From Cristatella mucedo (lineage: Eukaryota; Bryozoa; Phylactolaemata; Cristatellidae), in assembly GCA_009760855.2 (NCBI GenBank), contig WPIO01000043.1, forward strand, positions 312,001 to 376,000: DNA of 64,000 nt. Direction: 5' to 3'. Positions 31,494 through 42,550 of this stretch are shown piece by piece (the stretch's first letter is position 1; every line of letters starts with the position of its first letter). The notes under the pieces were generated by a model, which saw only the letters and a list, made by a program, of their open reading frames with translations, did no database searches and was not told where the DNA came from. Position numbers and translations under genes: made by a program.

Positions 31494-31512
31494 AGAAGGA
31501 GAGAGAGAAATG
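30820..31512 (+). repeat. ~690-bp polypurine (GA-rich) tract
   Basis: Almost only A and G on the plus strand, from GAGACAGAGGCGG to a pure (GA)n of about 100 bp near 31400-31490. The long open frames on both strands are artefacts of this composition. Confidence 0.95.
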
Positions 31513-31639
31513 CCGATGTATTGTTCCATTGCGCACCTATGGACGGACATCCGCGAAGAGGTTGGACTGCCATCCGGAGGCAGCATCATTTGACTGCCGC
31601 CGACGGTTAGGTCCAGAGGTTGAGGTACTGGAACCGACC

Positions 31640-31750
31640 GAAGTCAAGGTGAATTCATTTCATGGTCGCAGTCACGGGCTCGAGCCCCAAGGCACATAAA
31701 AAGAGCCTGAATAGAGATTAAGTTCTCTCATTGAGCTATGAAAATCAATT
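31640..31750 (+). mobile_element. SINE2, 5'-decayed
   Basis: GGTCGCAGTCACGGGCTCGAGCC retains the B box. The hairpin region GAATAGAGATTAAGTTCTCT follows, then AATCAATTATATA. Confidence 0.7.
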
Positions 31751-31771
31751 ATATATGTTTTATTACAGGCG

Positions 31772-31985
31772 TTCAACAGCGGCCGCGACATACACCGATG
31801 GCTCTCCGGGCCAGATCTCAAATCAGCTCAAACGCTAATGCCGAGTTAGGAATAACAACTTCCAGCCTATCTCATGGCTCAGACCTTAATACGGATGCGG
31901 CCAGAGATTATCTTAAAATAGCGAATAATAGTTATCAGCCATAATCTGGCTGGTTTGGCTGGCTCAGCCGCTGCACTGCCTCCTT
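31772..31985 (+). repeat. Dispersed repeat, unknown (copy 1)
   Basis: Aligns by eye to 49762-49960: shared blocks include CGACAT-ACCGATGGCTC and TGCCGAGT-AGGAAT. Probably a fragment of a further retroelement; identity unknown. Confidence 0.5.
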
Positions 31986-32214
31986 CATAAACTAAGGCCG
32001 TCCGAGGCAGTAATTAAAAACAACCACCGGCTAGGGCAGGTGTCAACGATCAGTTTCGCCACCTCGTTAGGCTCTAGCACATATTGCTAGTAAAGACACT
32101 AGGGTTGTCTTGTCCTAGCTTGACCTCTTCTTCCGAGACATAAGCCGTAGCCGTCCGACAAACAAGCTGGACAACAAACCGTCTTCAGAGCCCACGGCTT
32201 TTCATACCTGTATG

Positions 32215-33180
32215 TCATCGGCACTTTATTGTATATACTTGATAATCAGCTGAAGTGACCTAGCTGCTTTCTTTGGTAGCCAATCCAAAAGGGAATTACA
32301 ATAATCAAGCTTAGGCAGAATTAAGTCGGTGTTTAAATTGTTTGAAAGCCACCTTTAAAGGCAGCTCCTAATCTTAGCTAGGGAGCAGCCGTGATAGCTA
32401 GCGGTAAAAGCAGGCTTCTAACATTTACATTTTTTCAATTTTAAGCTTTAAAAATGTGCACGTGGTGATGGTTGCACAAGAGCATCACCTGGCAGAAGAA
32501 CAAAGCCTCCTAATGCATCCACACGTTTAGGGTGCCCGATGAGCGGCAGTTCGGTTTTATCGTTGGTGAGTTTTAAGAAATTTCCGACATCCAAGATCGA
32601 ATGTCGGCACGGTAAGCATTCAATTTATCAGTTGCTACTGCAGATTCCGAAGGTTTTAACGACAAATACAGCTGATTATCGTCAGCATAAAAGTGGTATC
32701 CAATTCCATGGACCTTAATCACTTTTCCCAGAGGTTGTGTGTAAATGAAGAACAGCAAGGGACCGAGTACCGACACTTAAGGGACTACACAGGTGACCGA
32801 TCTCGTATGTGATACCTGACCCCCACACGACACGGATTGAACACGATTAGACAATTGCAATTGAAACCCGGCCAGTGGCTCGTCTGCCAGACCGATCGTT
32901 GTTCTCAATGGTTCAAGTATGACGTCAGGATATATGCTGCCGATGGCAGCTGACAGATCTAGCAGAGCTATGGCAGTTACATTCCCGTTATCGTTGCTGC
33001 ATAATGTCTTCGCTAAAGCGGAGGAGACCGGTTTCAGTGGTGTGCTGCCTCTTAAACAACGATTGATTTTTTTTTTAAATTTCATTCTTTTGAACACGCA
33101 CTTGATCGGGTTACCAAGAATACTAAAGGGCAGTTGCAGGCGACTGTGGTACGCCGGAGGTGGTGGAAGCAAGGGCTATG
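32215..33180 (-). mobile_element. Family B LINE, antisense, decayed RT
   Basis: Antisense RT with FYADDNQLY in place of FYADDTQLY, and ALLDLSAAIGSIYPD as a decayed motif A. Upstream RT text is present to about 33120. Several stops. Confidence 0.8.
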
Positions 33181-33214
33181 CAAATTGATGCTATATTAAA
33201 GGTCGCTTTTAAGT

Positions 33215-33300
33215 TTTAGCCCAGCGGGGCCTGCTTGCGAAACGTTCAGCTCACAGGTCGGGGCTCAAGCCCTGAAGCAGAACGCTCTTCACATACCAGT
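33215..33300 (+). mobile_element. Possible decayed tRNA-headed SINE
   Basis: GGTCGGGGCTCAAGCCCTG resembles a B box and the order of motifs follows SINE2, but the 3' hairpin is absent. Weak. Confidence 0.25.
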
Positions 33301-33469
33301 TCTATCAGTGGGCGAAAGCCACTGAGACTTTCGGGTCAGATCTATAAGCACGAATCGAGCGAATTGGTCTGTTTTTAATGCGAAAATTTATGTCGCTGAC
33401 ATCAGAATTGGCGGTCAAATTGAATGCTAGGAAGCGACGCGTCATCGTCAGAAGCAGCAGTACCTGAGA

Positions 33470-33830
33470 TTACTTGGCGGGGTCATCCGGCTTGTCGGTC
33501 GCCGCGAGGCCTCGCAACTTCAAGTGCGGTGCACGAAGCGCGCCGGTCTGAGCAGAGCTGCGTAAGATGGGCCACGCACCGCACCGCGGGTTAATTCCTA
33601 CCAGGGAACGTCCCGCTTCGGCTCTTCGCCGCACTGCCGGCAGACAACGGCGACGAGCCGGTGGCGACAGAGCTCTGGCTGCGCTCGTCACGATTCGCGA
33701 TTAATCTCCACTGACGGCTCGCAGCTCTCGGCCGCAGCTCTCGGGCCGCAGGCAGCTCGACCGCGCGCGGCTCGCGTCCTCCGACGCTTCCAGCTGTCAG
33801 ATGATTGGCTGCCAATGATGCACGTGCGCT
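33470..33830. promoter_or_regulatory. GC-rich, CpG-dense block with CCAAT motifs
   Basis: Strong local rise in G+C and CpG against AT-rich surroundings. ATTGG and CCAAT lie at 33804-33815, directly before the ATG at 33815. Promoter function is inferred from composition only. Confidence 0.4.
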
Positions 33831-33980
33831 GGGAAGCTGAAGCCGCATCGCCTAGTCTAGGCATTCTTGCACGGCTACCTGAGAAAGCCATTGCTAATCT
33901 GAAAACTCGCAGCCATTGGAAGCAATTGGAACTAAGTGTAACGGAAGCAAAAAGAAATCAATTGGAACTAAACCGAGCTA
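33815..33980 (+). CDS. Possible first coding exon, gene unrecognised
   Basis: ATGATG at 33815 opens a frame that runs 55 codons to A|GTAAGT at 33981 (phase 1). The text (HWKQLELSVTEAKRNQLELN) is helical and polar with leucines at short spacing, possibly a coiled coil. The GC-rich block ends exactly here, as a promoter would. I could not place the next exon with confidence. If the donor is not used the frame ends at 34033. Confidence 0.35.
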
Positions 33981-34066
33981 GTAAGTCAACCTTGAATGAA
34001 AATAAGTTCGCCTTTGTGAAAAATGCGTTTTGATAGCTGCTCGATCGGCGAAAGATCCTTCCTGAG

Positions 34067-34970
34067 TCATCGGGCAATTGGAATCGGAAGAGCTGTTGTG
34101 TTCTGGGAAATCCGGAGAAACGGTTTTCTTCTAGCGGTGGTTTGAGGCAGCGGCTTGAGGATGTCACAACTGGTGAAATGCATATTCCTATAGGTTGGAC
34201 CGGTCACTACTCTAAATGTAATAATTCCTGTCTTGCTCTTGGCCACTACCTGTTCGTACGTGTAAGTGAACACAGCCGTTCTGATAATTAGCTGGATTCG
34301 TTAATGGCTTCCGGGTGTCGGCAAAAGCTTTCGTGGTCACCGCTAACTGCAGCGTACGGCAACGCAGTGAAGACTGAGAAAGCCGCATCGATGCCTGCCA
34401 TTTATAGTCTACAATTTCTCGCAGAGGCCGAATGACGACAAGAGTAGTGACTACCCACGGCGTCCTCCCTAAGATATGCGGGCAACCCTACGAGCGAATG
34501 CTCAAAAGAATTATGTGAGAAATGAATCGTACAAAGGCTTATTTGCGCGTTGATGGCGGGGCGGAAAAGCTGAGCCTCGTTTTAAAAGTTCGCAGCTCAG
34601 GAGGCAGACAAAACGAGCTAAAGGGGATTGTGCAGTTTTCACTTGAACCGTAAGCAGGGCCATCCGAGCTTCCGAATCGCTAGCGATATTGAAAGCTAGT
34701 CTGGTATTGCGACCACGGAAGTTCGCCAAGTAGGCACACGCCGTCTCAGACTCGGCGTTTTGCCTCATTGTGTTCATCGGGAAGCGGATTAGTCGAGTTC
34801 ATCGGCCAGTCTCCCTTAGCAGTTCGCGGACTTTTCAACAGATTCCGGTCGGAGGGTCGATTCGGTTCGAACACGTTTCTTTCGATAAAAGGTGAATCAA
34901 AATGGATCAATCTCGATCCGAATAAATCACCGTCGTCATCACAATCATAAGAAATTTGCATTTGGCCCAA
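34067..34970 (-). other. Adjoining minus-strand open frames, possible exons or broken gene
   Basis: Three frames look coding by composition: 34970-34746 (SYDCDDDGDLFGSRLIHFDS), 34777-34511 (ACAYLANFRGRNTRLAF) and 34273-34067 (YTYEQVVAKSKTGIITFRVV). The first two overlap in different frames, so a frameshift or an unseen intron separates them. No family recognised. Confidence 0.3.
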
Positions 34971-35044
34971 AAAACTGAATATTTCGTGGAGCTTTGCAGA
35001 ACTAAGCCTGCTGCATATAGTGTCTCATTGCTGCCTCGGTTGCA

Positions 35045-35150
35045 AGCGAGATGTTGTAATAATAACTATTATAATAGTAATACACTTGATAGAGCGCCAT
35101 CAGAGAACGCCATCGTTCTCTAGGCACTTTACATTTGCTGCAAAGGAAAC
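35045..35150 (-). mobile_element. Family A tail-only copy, antisense
   Basis: ATAATAATAACTATTATAATAG, then the antisense hairpin ending TTACATTTGCTGCAAAGG. Confidence 0.7.
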
Positions 35151-35399
35151 GCTACGTCGCGTATTTCCCTCTGTAACTGCACAAAACGAGCAAGGGCTCA
35201 TAGATTTTTAAAAAGACGAATTTTAAGGTTTATGTAATGATTTGGTATCAGGACGGTCTTAATTCATATTTCGTCCGTTTCAGCTTCCTATTTAAGCGTC
35301 TCGACTATCTCTCTCGGCGGCAGCGAGGCTACTCAACTAACCACCTGGGGTTCCCAGCTAATACGATTCGCTGTAGCCTATCAACCTTTGTTCTAAACA

Positions 35400-36300
35400 A
35401 GGCTTCTCTTCAAGTGCCCGACGCAGCGCCGGCTCACTTCGCTCGCTACGCGGCACAGCGAAACTGCGCCACCGCTCCGTTGGCAGCTCGGCGCAGTCGT
35501 CGTGCGGCTGACTGCGGAGAAGCTAGCTGCGGCCGCCGCGAGACGACGGCGCCGGTCTCCCGAATGAGTCGCGCTCATCGCGGGAGTGAGCGCGCGCGAC
35601 TCTCCGGCCAACTCTTTCGACGTCGCGCGCCGCCGCACGAGCAGGCGTCCAGCGTGCGTTGGATTGGCAGCCGCCCTCGTCCCGTTGCGTCGCGACGGCT
35701 CGCTCGATGGCCGATCCGCCATTCTTGGCTTCGTCAAGACGGGCGCTAGCCCTTAGGGCGGGCGACCGCTTGGCGCGAGGCGCGACATTTTGAAGGCCGA
35801 TTGCAGGGACGCCACCGTAGCTGCCGCACTGGCGGCAGGACGCTAGGAGGCGAGCCGCTCGGGCGAACCGATCGGCGCCGCTGCCGGCGCGTGCCCGTCT
35901 TCGCCAGACCGCGCTGGCTAAATCCTTAGGCCTGGCCTAAGAGGCGGCGATCGGTCTGGGAACCGCTGAGGGCAACGGGCTACGGGGAATGCCCCGGCGA
36001 GGCGGAGTTCAGAGTTCACCGGCTTGAGCCGCGTAATGCCCTCTCGCGGTCGGACGCGAGACGCCATCACGTCACTTACGCGGCCAACGCCGCGAGCCGC
36101 CGACGGACGCTTGTTCCTTGCGACGGCCGGCTCCTCACTTACCAACTGCCGGGTAATCGCAGTTTCGTGGTCGTCGCTTTAGCAGCAGCACCCGAAGGGA
36201 GTAGGTGCAAGCCGTGCGGGCGCCAGCGGGTCCGCTGGTTCAAAGCCGAAAAGTGGCGTTTTGAGAATCTAGGCGCTGCCATTCGCAGACGCCTTGCTTG
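35400..36300. promoter_or_regulatory. GC-rich, CpG-dense block, possible promoter
   Basis: About 900 bp with dense CG dinucleotides and a TTGGATTGGCAG CCAAT-type motif near 35660. Perfect minus-strand donors GTAAGT lie at 36142-36137 and 36079-36074. This fits a minus-strand first exon, though none is proved. Long frames here are a by-product of composition. Confidence 0.35.
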
Positions 36301-36639
36301 AGAATTTTAAAAGTTTTCAAAATCGCTTTATGTTTGCGATAGCCTAATAGACTCCCCTGAGGCTATAGCAAACAAGAGGCTATTAAATAAGGTCACATTA
36401 TAAAAAAAATTCTCGAGCCGATGTTTGGCCGCGAGCGGCAGTGCCTTTAAAACGAGGTGGACAGCTCACAATGCAAAAACGCTGTGCGCCCCCAATTTGT
36501 AACTTGTCGCTGAATGACATGCTGGCATAACTTCGCAAGTAGTAGATGCTAGCAGCTCGCTGATAGTGTAGAAGAAGCTCAGCGCCGGCGTACCAATCAG
36601 ATCTACTACCCTACAGTACTAAGCACCACATGTTTTTCG

Positions 36640-37045
36640 GAATGTAATGGTATACTTATGCCTCTTCTTTCCCTTAATCTTTTGGAGACCGTATCTTTAC
36701 TTCATATGCTACCAAAGCCTGGAACTCGCTTCCAACTTGCATTACTACATCCCCTGAGTTGACCACATTTAAAAAGAAACTACAAACTCATCTATTTATG
36801 GCATCATTTAGTAGGCCCATGTGATTTGTTCTTATCGCGCTATGTTTGCTGACATTGTCCATGCTGCCACTAACCATATTTGCATCTGACCTTTTGCGTG
36901 TCACCTCAAACTAAGTTATGCTTGTTAAATAGAGCGTGCAAGCACTAACCATTTGATCATGGTTTTTTGTAAAGCCAGTGTAAAGTGCCTACAAAGAAAT
37001 TAGGTTTTCTGATAGCCCCATAACAGATGTGTTATTATTGATGTC
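36640..37045 (+). mobile_element. Family A LINE 3' end
   Basis: C-terminal codons (CTACCAAAGCCTGGAACTCG), the 3'UTR and a diverged hairpin ending TTATTATTGATG. Confidence 0.8.
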
Positions 37046-37617
37046 ATACTGCTGAGTGCTGACTACTAATGATGGCAGCCGTGGATTGAAAAGGAGAATG
37101 GCCGCACCGGGATAAATCGCAGATTAGGTGACCTGCGGTGAGTCAGAATGAGCAGGTGGTATGCCCACTAGGGCAAGTGCAATGCATTGCTACCAATGAC
37201 GTCTTCTACTTTTGCGTTTGCATTCAGTGACTAGCACCTTCAAGGTTTCCTTTTTGCGGCCTAACTAGGTGTCCTTCTAAGAAAGCGATTTCACATGCCA
37301 GTCAGTGGTCGCTAACTAAGTTGGTCTATTTCAGATCGACGGAAACAATGGCTATCATATAATCTTTCGTAGGTGGGTCACGGAGTTCTTTTTTAGTCCA
37401 AGCTAGGACGATTCTGGTGATATCGACATCTGAGTAGTAGTAGCTCTCTCATATTTTTGATTACGTGATTCCATTTAATTTCGTTTATCCTTACGAGAGT
37501 ATAAATTATTGACAGGAGCTGTTTTTAGGAAAAATAGTTTCCTTTAAAAGCGTTTCACAAGTGTTCACATAATGGTTTTCTCTTCCGTGAATAAGTCTAG
37601 ATTAAAGCCCTCGCACA

Positions 37618-37881
37618 GTGGCTCATGTAAAAAAGTTATGTGTATGGGATGCTTTTTATTTGAAGTGGGACGATTGCTTTGATTGTCGGAGTCGTGTAGG
37701 ATTGGTTACCGTGTATTACTTGTCGTCTAGTATACATGGGACCCCTTTTCTGCCAATGTTTAAACTGAACTTTTCGCCAAAGTCGGCTTTCGTGGGTTGT
37801 GGAAGTTATTTTCTGTATTCGCCTGAGGGAGCTACCATTGACCGTGGTCAATGTCAACAGTTTATGTGTGAGCTCTACTAA
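37618..37881 (+). other. 87-codon open frame, unassigned
   Basis: TGG/TGT-rich frame with LSSSIHGTPFLPMFKLNFSP. There are no convincing splice signals and an overlapping minus frame is equally open. It directly precedes a family B LINE copy, so it could be part of that element's upstream region. Confidence 0.2.
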
Positions 37882-38079
37882 AGTAGCACCACTATTGTAG
37901 CAACGAGGCATGCCACCAGATTGGGGAGTGCAAGCCCATATAGTGATTGTGTGGTTTCGACACCAAATGTGGCAGCGAGGTTGTAGTTTGCCTGCAAATG
38001 CAGTCCTGCTTCACCGTTAGTTTTGAAACTACTGCGATAAAGTTAGTGAATTTTTTTAATCTGTGGTCATGGTCTTCTT

Positions 38080-40200
38080 GATCTGCACCAAGACTCGGCC
38101 GACAACCTCGATACATTCACTGACGTAGTTAACGTAACACTAAGGAGTGCTCTTGACAAGCAAGCTCTCTTCCTTCTATCCAGAGATTCTATCCTTCTAT
38201 ACAGAGTCGTAGAGGTGATTTATTTTAATTTGAAAAAAACTTCAAACATTGCGCCCTGTTAAGCACAGGCATGAACGTCGTTTTAAGAAACCGGGTCTGA
38301 TGCCGACGTAGTCAATTTCAAAGAGTTCCTTCAAGCTTACAACCGGAAGCTTAAAAAAGCCAGGGCTTTTTTTTCGCTGGTAAGCTGAATTCCTGCCAGT
38401 AGGACCCCGAACGTATTTGCAAGACACTAAACAATTTACTGGCCAATGCTGCGAGGTTTGACTTCTCAGGTATTACCGGCTCAGACGAAAAGTTTTCAGC
38501 CTTCTTTACTGAACAAATTGTGCACATTTATGCCTCCTTAAAGCCCCCTCATAATAAAGCAACTGTGGAATCGCAGCCTGCGACTATGCTTAAAAGGTTT
38601 TGTGATGTGTCTGCATTCGAAGTGGCTACATTTAATAAGGCATACCAAAACGAGCTCGTCTTCAGGTGCCTCTGTACCATCATCTCTGTGGTCTTCACTG
38701 CCAGACCAACTTAGCCCTGCCATAATCGAGATTGTTAATGTTACTTTGGTAGAAGGCCTTGTACCCTGAATTCTTCAAATCGGCAATCGTTAGACCCGTA
38801 ATTAAATAGCCTGGATTAGATACAGAAGTCCTTGAACCAGTTGGTTGAACATATTGAAAAGAATGAAATGTCAGAAGCATTTCCATCAGGGTTCAAGAGG
38901 CAGCACTCAACTGAAACTGCTCTCCTCCATTACGACAATGACATTCAATGTGGCAATGATAACGGGAATGTCACTAGCCTAGCTCTGCTAGACCTATCGG
39001 CTGCCTCCGACACCATTGATCACGATTTGCCACTTGAACGACGACAGAGAACAACGATCGGCCTGGCACACAAGGCACTGGCGTGGTTCAAATCAAAAAC
39101 CTTGTCTAATCGTGTTTAGTCCGTGTCGCGTGGGGGTCAGGTCACACACACACAAGATGAGTCAACTGCGGAGTACCTCAAGGGTCCGTCCTCGATCCCT
39201 TGCTGTCCTCCATTTATATTCTACCTCTGGAAAACGTGATTAAGGCCCATGGAATAGGATATCGCTTTTATGCTGACGATACTCAGCTGCTTTCTCCATT
39301 CATACCGTCGGAATTAGCTGCATTTACTGATAAACTAAATGCTTGCCTTGATAATATTCAATCCGATATGTCGGAAAACTGGTTGAAACTGATTGACGAT
39401 AAAATTGAACGGCTGCTCGTAAAACACCCTAATCACCTGGCTCAATTAAAAGGCTTCTCTCTTCTAATAAGTGATGCTATTTTTCGACCATCACCTCATG
39501 CTCAAAATTTAGGTGTCGTTTCAACAGTTACCTAAATTTTTAAACCTTCATTCAGAAGACTGCTTCTACAGCTTGCCATTAAGTCCAATCATTATCTAAG
39601 ATTAGGACCTGTCTTCCACATTGGATTGCAAAAACTTCAAATGGCTCCTTAGTTCTGTGTTGGTTTGACTATTATAATTTCCTTTTTACTGGGCTACCAA
39701 AGAAAGAAAATAGGCCACTGGAGCTGGCTCTGAAGGTGGCGGCGTGGCTAGGCTTCAAGTCCCAGAGGTTTGAGCACGTGTCTCCTTTGCTGAAAGAGCT
39801 AGCATGGATGCCGATTGATCAAACGATACACAGCAAAGTTCTTACGCTGACCTACAAGGCCCGCCACGACTAGGGTCCTTCATACCTAGATGAACTGCTT
39901 CTCCAGTTTCAGCTTCTTCGCGGCCTCAGGTCCTGTATGGACAATAAATTAGCTGTTCCATTCATCTGCCTAAAGACCGATGGCGACAGAACCTTTAGCT
40001 CTGCAGGTATTATACTGTGGAACTCGCTTCCATAATTCTTATGCTATCACAGCTACTCTCCTTCTGCCGAATATGGCTCATCCTTTTTCAGCGGTCCTGA
40101 GCTGCTACTTCCATGCTACTCACTTACTTGAACTGCTCTCCTGACTCTGCTATGCTTCCCACTTTCTCTTTGTTTCGTGAGACGATCCGAAAGAAAAGTC
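38080..40200 (+). mobile_element. Family B LINE, longest copy, pre-RT linker to 3' region
   Basis: Begins with the endonuclease-RT linker (VNVTLRSALDKQA at about 38125-38165), then the lysine-rich linker (EFLQAYNRKLKKAR). RT motif A is decayed (LSAASDTIDHD) and FYADDTQLL is near 39275. The C-terminal domain runs to about 40185. Many stops. The 3'UTR is absent or replaced. Confidence 0.8.
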
Positions 40201-40559
40201 AGTAGTCTTAAGATTAAGCCTTGCTCAGTCAATAGCAATAATCCAGGACTACTATATATTAGACCCGTTTGTTGCCTGCTCAAGTCCGTATTTGATACAG
40301 TCCACTTCCTTTTGTCAGCTGCTTTAATTAACTACCGTTAATTTTCTCGACCCCATTGACTGGTGACTGGCTTTAAGCAGCACTGCGTCTCATGTCTTTA
40401 TCAAGTGTATAATTATTAATGTTATTAATATTGAATGACGCTCTTTCTTCGGGAGGAATAGTGGTCAGACTATTCATAGTTTGATTTTTGTGCCGCTAGT
40501 TTACGATCGTTTTAGGCTTGACTAGAATGGATCGCGGTGCATTGGGGTAAATCTCGCTG

Positions 40560-41330
40560 AACCGGACGAGTCTTTCGGTCCGGCGTGCGATGTGCGCTAT
40601 AGTGTCCGAGCGTGAGAGTAAGGGATGGATGCCACCCACTCCCGTTGCGTCGCCCGGCGACCCGATCGGCGGTCGTCCGCTACGTTAGAACCGGCTCTCG
40701 AGCGGTGCCGGGCGAGCCGAGCACTCGTTCGCCGATCGGCGTTCACTGAGTGGTTAGTCGCTCAGGCCCCCTACTCGGCGGCCCAGTGCTTAGAGCAGTG
40801 ACAGCGCTGCCGCTGTCGCTGCCGTTCAGGTGGCGGGAGCCGACGAGGCCAGCGACCCGACGGGCGTCGCCGCTCGGCGCAGCCCGGCGCTCGGCAGGTC
40901 CGCGCCCGCAAAGTGGAGCTCGCACGACGGCGAGTGGCTTGGCTCGCTTACGTCAGTTGGGCTGGAGCGCTGACCGGCTCAATGGAAAAGAAAGTTCGAC
41001 TTCGGCAGCTTTTGCATCCAGGCGCTCTCGTCTCTCGCTTTGAATCCGATCGCCGGAGGCTGAGGGGACTGTAGCCACCCGCGCTTATAAACTACGAGCC
41101 TGACGGCCTTAGCCTCGATCGAGAACTGTGACATTTGCCACTGAATAAGGACGCTTATGAGATGGCCACGATAAGCTGAGGCTTATCAGCAGCATAATGT
41201 ACTTATGTTTATTGGTGCTGATTATTGAATACGTTGGTGATTATTGCGACTTATGACCTGGCTGCTTTATAAGGCTTGTGCCTGCCCGCAGTCCGAGTCG
41301 TGGAGCGACGGTCTGCCGGTCGGTGAGTCT
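40560..41330 (+). promoter_or_regulatory. GC-rich block and candidate non-coding first exon
   Basis: CpG-dense to about 41060, then TATAAA-like motifs (CTTATAAACT near 41083 and TTTATAAGG near 41264) and a strong donor GTCG|GTGAGT at 41323. A transcript starting here could splice to the acceptor at 44522. The join is inferred. Confidence 0.35.
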
Positions 41331-41499
41331 AGCGCTGAGCGTGAGCTGCTGTTTGCTGCTGTGAGTATGTTAGCCACTCAGCCGGTAGTCACCCGGTTGT
41401 ATCAGTTGCTGTATGCAGGCTATTGTTGTGCTTTCGCTAATACGGCGCGATTGTCAGCACTGCGCATGGAAGATAGAGGTATTGTTTCACCCTCGGCGT

Positions 41500-42550
41500 A
41501 TTGCTAGCTTCAGGTTTTTGCACACGGCACGCGTCGTGACGCTACCCAAACTAGTTCGTGTTGTGCGGTCATAACATTTGTGCAAGAAGTTAGCGATTGA
41601 TCTTGCATTCGTGCTCGCACTTTCTGTTTTGCTATGTTGTTTGCAATGGCTGATCGTGGTACATTAAACTGCAAGACTTCTTTCTCAACGAACTGTCTCG
41701 TTTGGTACATATATCAGGGGAAGCGATTACACATCGTGCTGGCAGGTCAAAGATATTACTGGCTCACTATAACTGTCTAGGATGAACAACTGCAATTTAA
41801 CATTGGCATAGCTACTTAAAAAATAGTTCAGTTACCATTTTGGCATTAGGAGTTGATCCGCAACTGTTTCGTATTTTCTACTAACGAAAGTGGCCTCAAG
41901 TATTAAGTGCAAACCAATGAAGATAAATTCACTGCTGCTTTTTCAAACCTCAATGGCCAGCTGTTCAAGTTAGCAAGCTAATCATTATAAATAAGACTTT
42001 ATTAAGCGTGTGATTCATATATAGAAACTCCGGTTTATTAAGGGAGAAACTTTAGAAAAAAATTTATTGTAGATATCAAGCTTCAAAGTATCCGTACATT
42101 AGATGACCTTGCCTGGTCTATAGCCAAGGCCAATTTCTTTTAGCTGAGTAAAAAGGTAAGCCAACTTAGCTACGACTACTAAAGTGAAATTTGTTGATTC
42201 ATTTATGATATCATGTCTTGACATGGAAAAATCACTGCACAGTCTTCCAGCATGTGCCATAAGGCTCATACAATTGGTGTAAAGCTTTGCAGCCAGGAAT
42301 TTTCTGCCACAAACGTGGATGTTCATATTACACGACTTCTAACAGACTACCCCTTACCCCACGATTAGCACTGCATCATTGAAATTTGCTTTCACTCACT
42401 TTCAAATTCCATTGCTCTGCTACAGAATATCTATTGAAATAATTTGTACAATTTTCACAGAATGTTCTGGGATTCAGGTCGTGCACCTTTGACTCTAAAA
42501 AACTTCAATCCCACGGAGTTCATGGCTTCACTTCGTGTATTAGCAAAGCC
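41500..42550. other. Intron or intergenic DNA with minus-strand frames
   Basis: Minus frames at 41710-41510 (EVLQFNVPRSAIANNIAKQK, faintly like a psq-type helix-turn-helix of transposases) and 42326-42099 (VVVAKLAYLFTQLKEIGLGY) look partly coding. No start, splice or family evidence is strong enough to call genes. Confidence 0.25.

Noticed and set aside
30784-31593. Very long open frames (up to 251 codons) on both strands
   Set aside because: Pure by-product of the GA-rich tract: Arg/Glu/Lys on one strand and Ser/Leu/Phe on the other.
35237-35749. 170-codon plus frame
   Set aside because: It crosses into a CpG-dense block where stops are rare; the Arg/Ala-rich text and the lack of splice signals fit chance.
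40743-41043. Frames on both strands in the GC-rich block
   Set aside because: Same composition effect; no coherent protein text.
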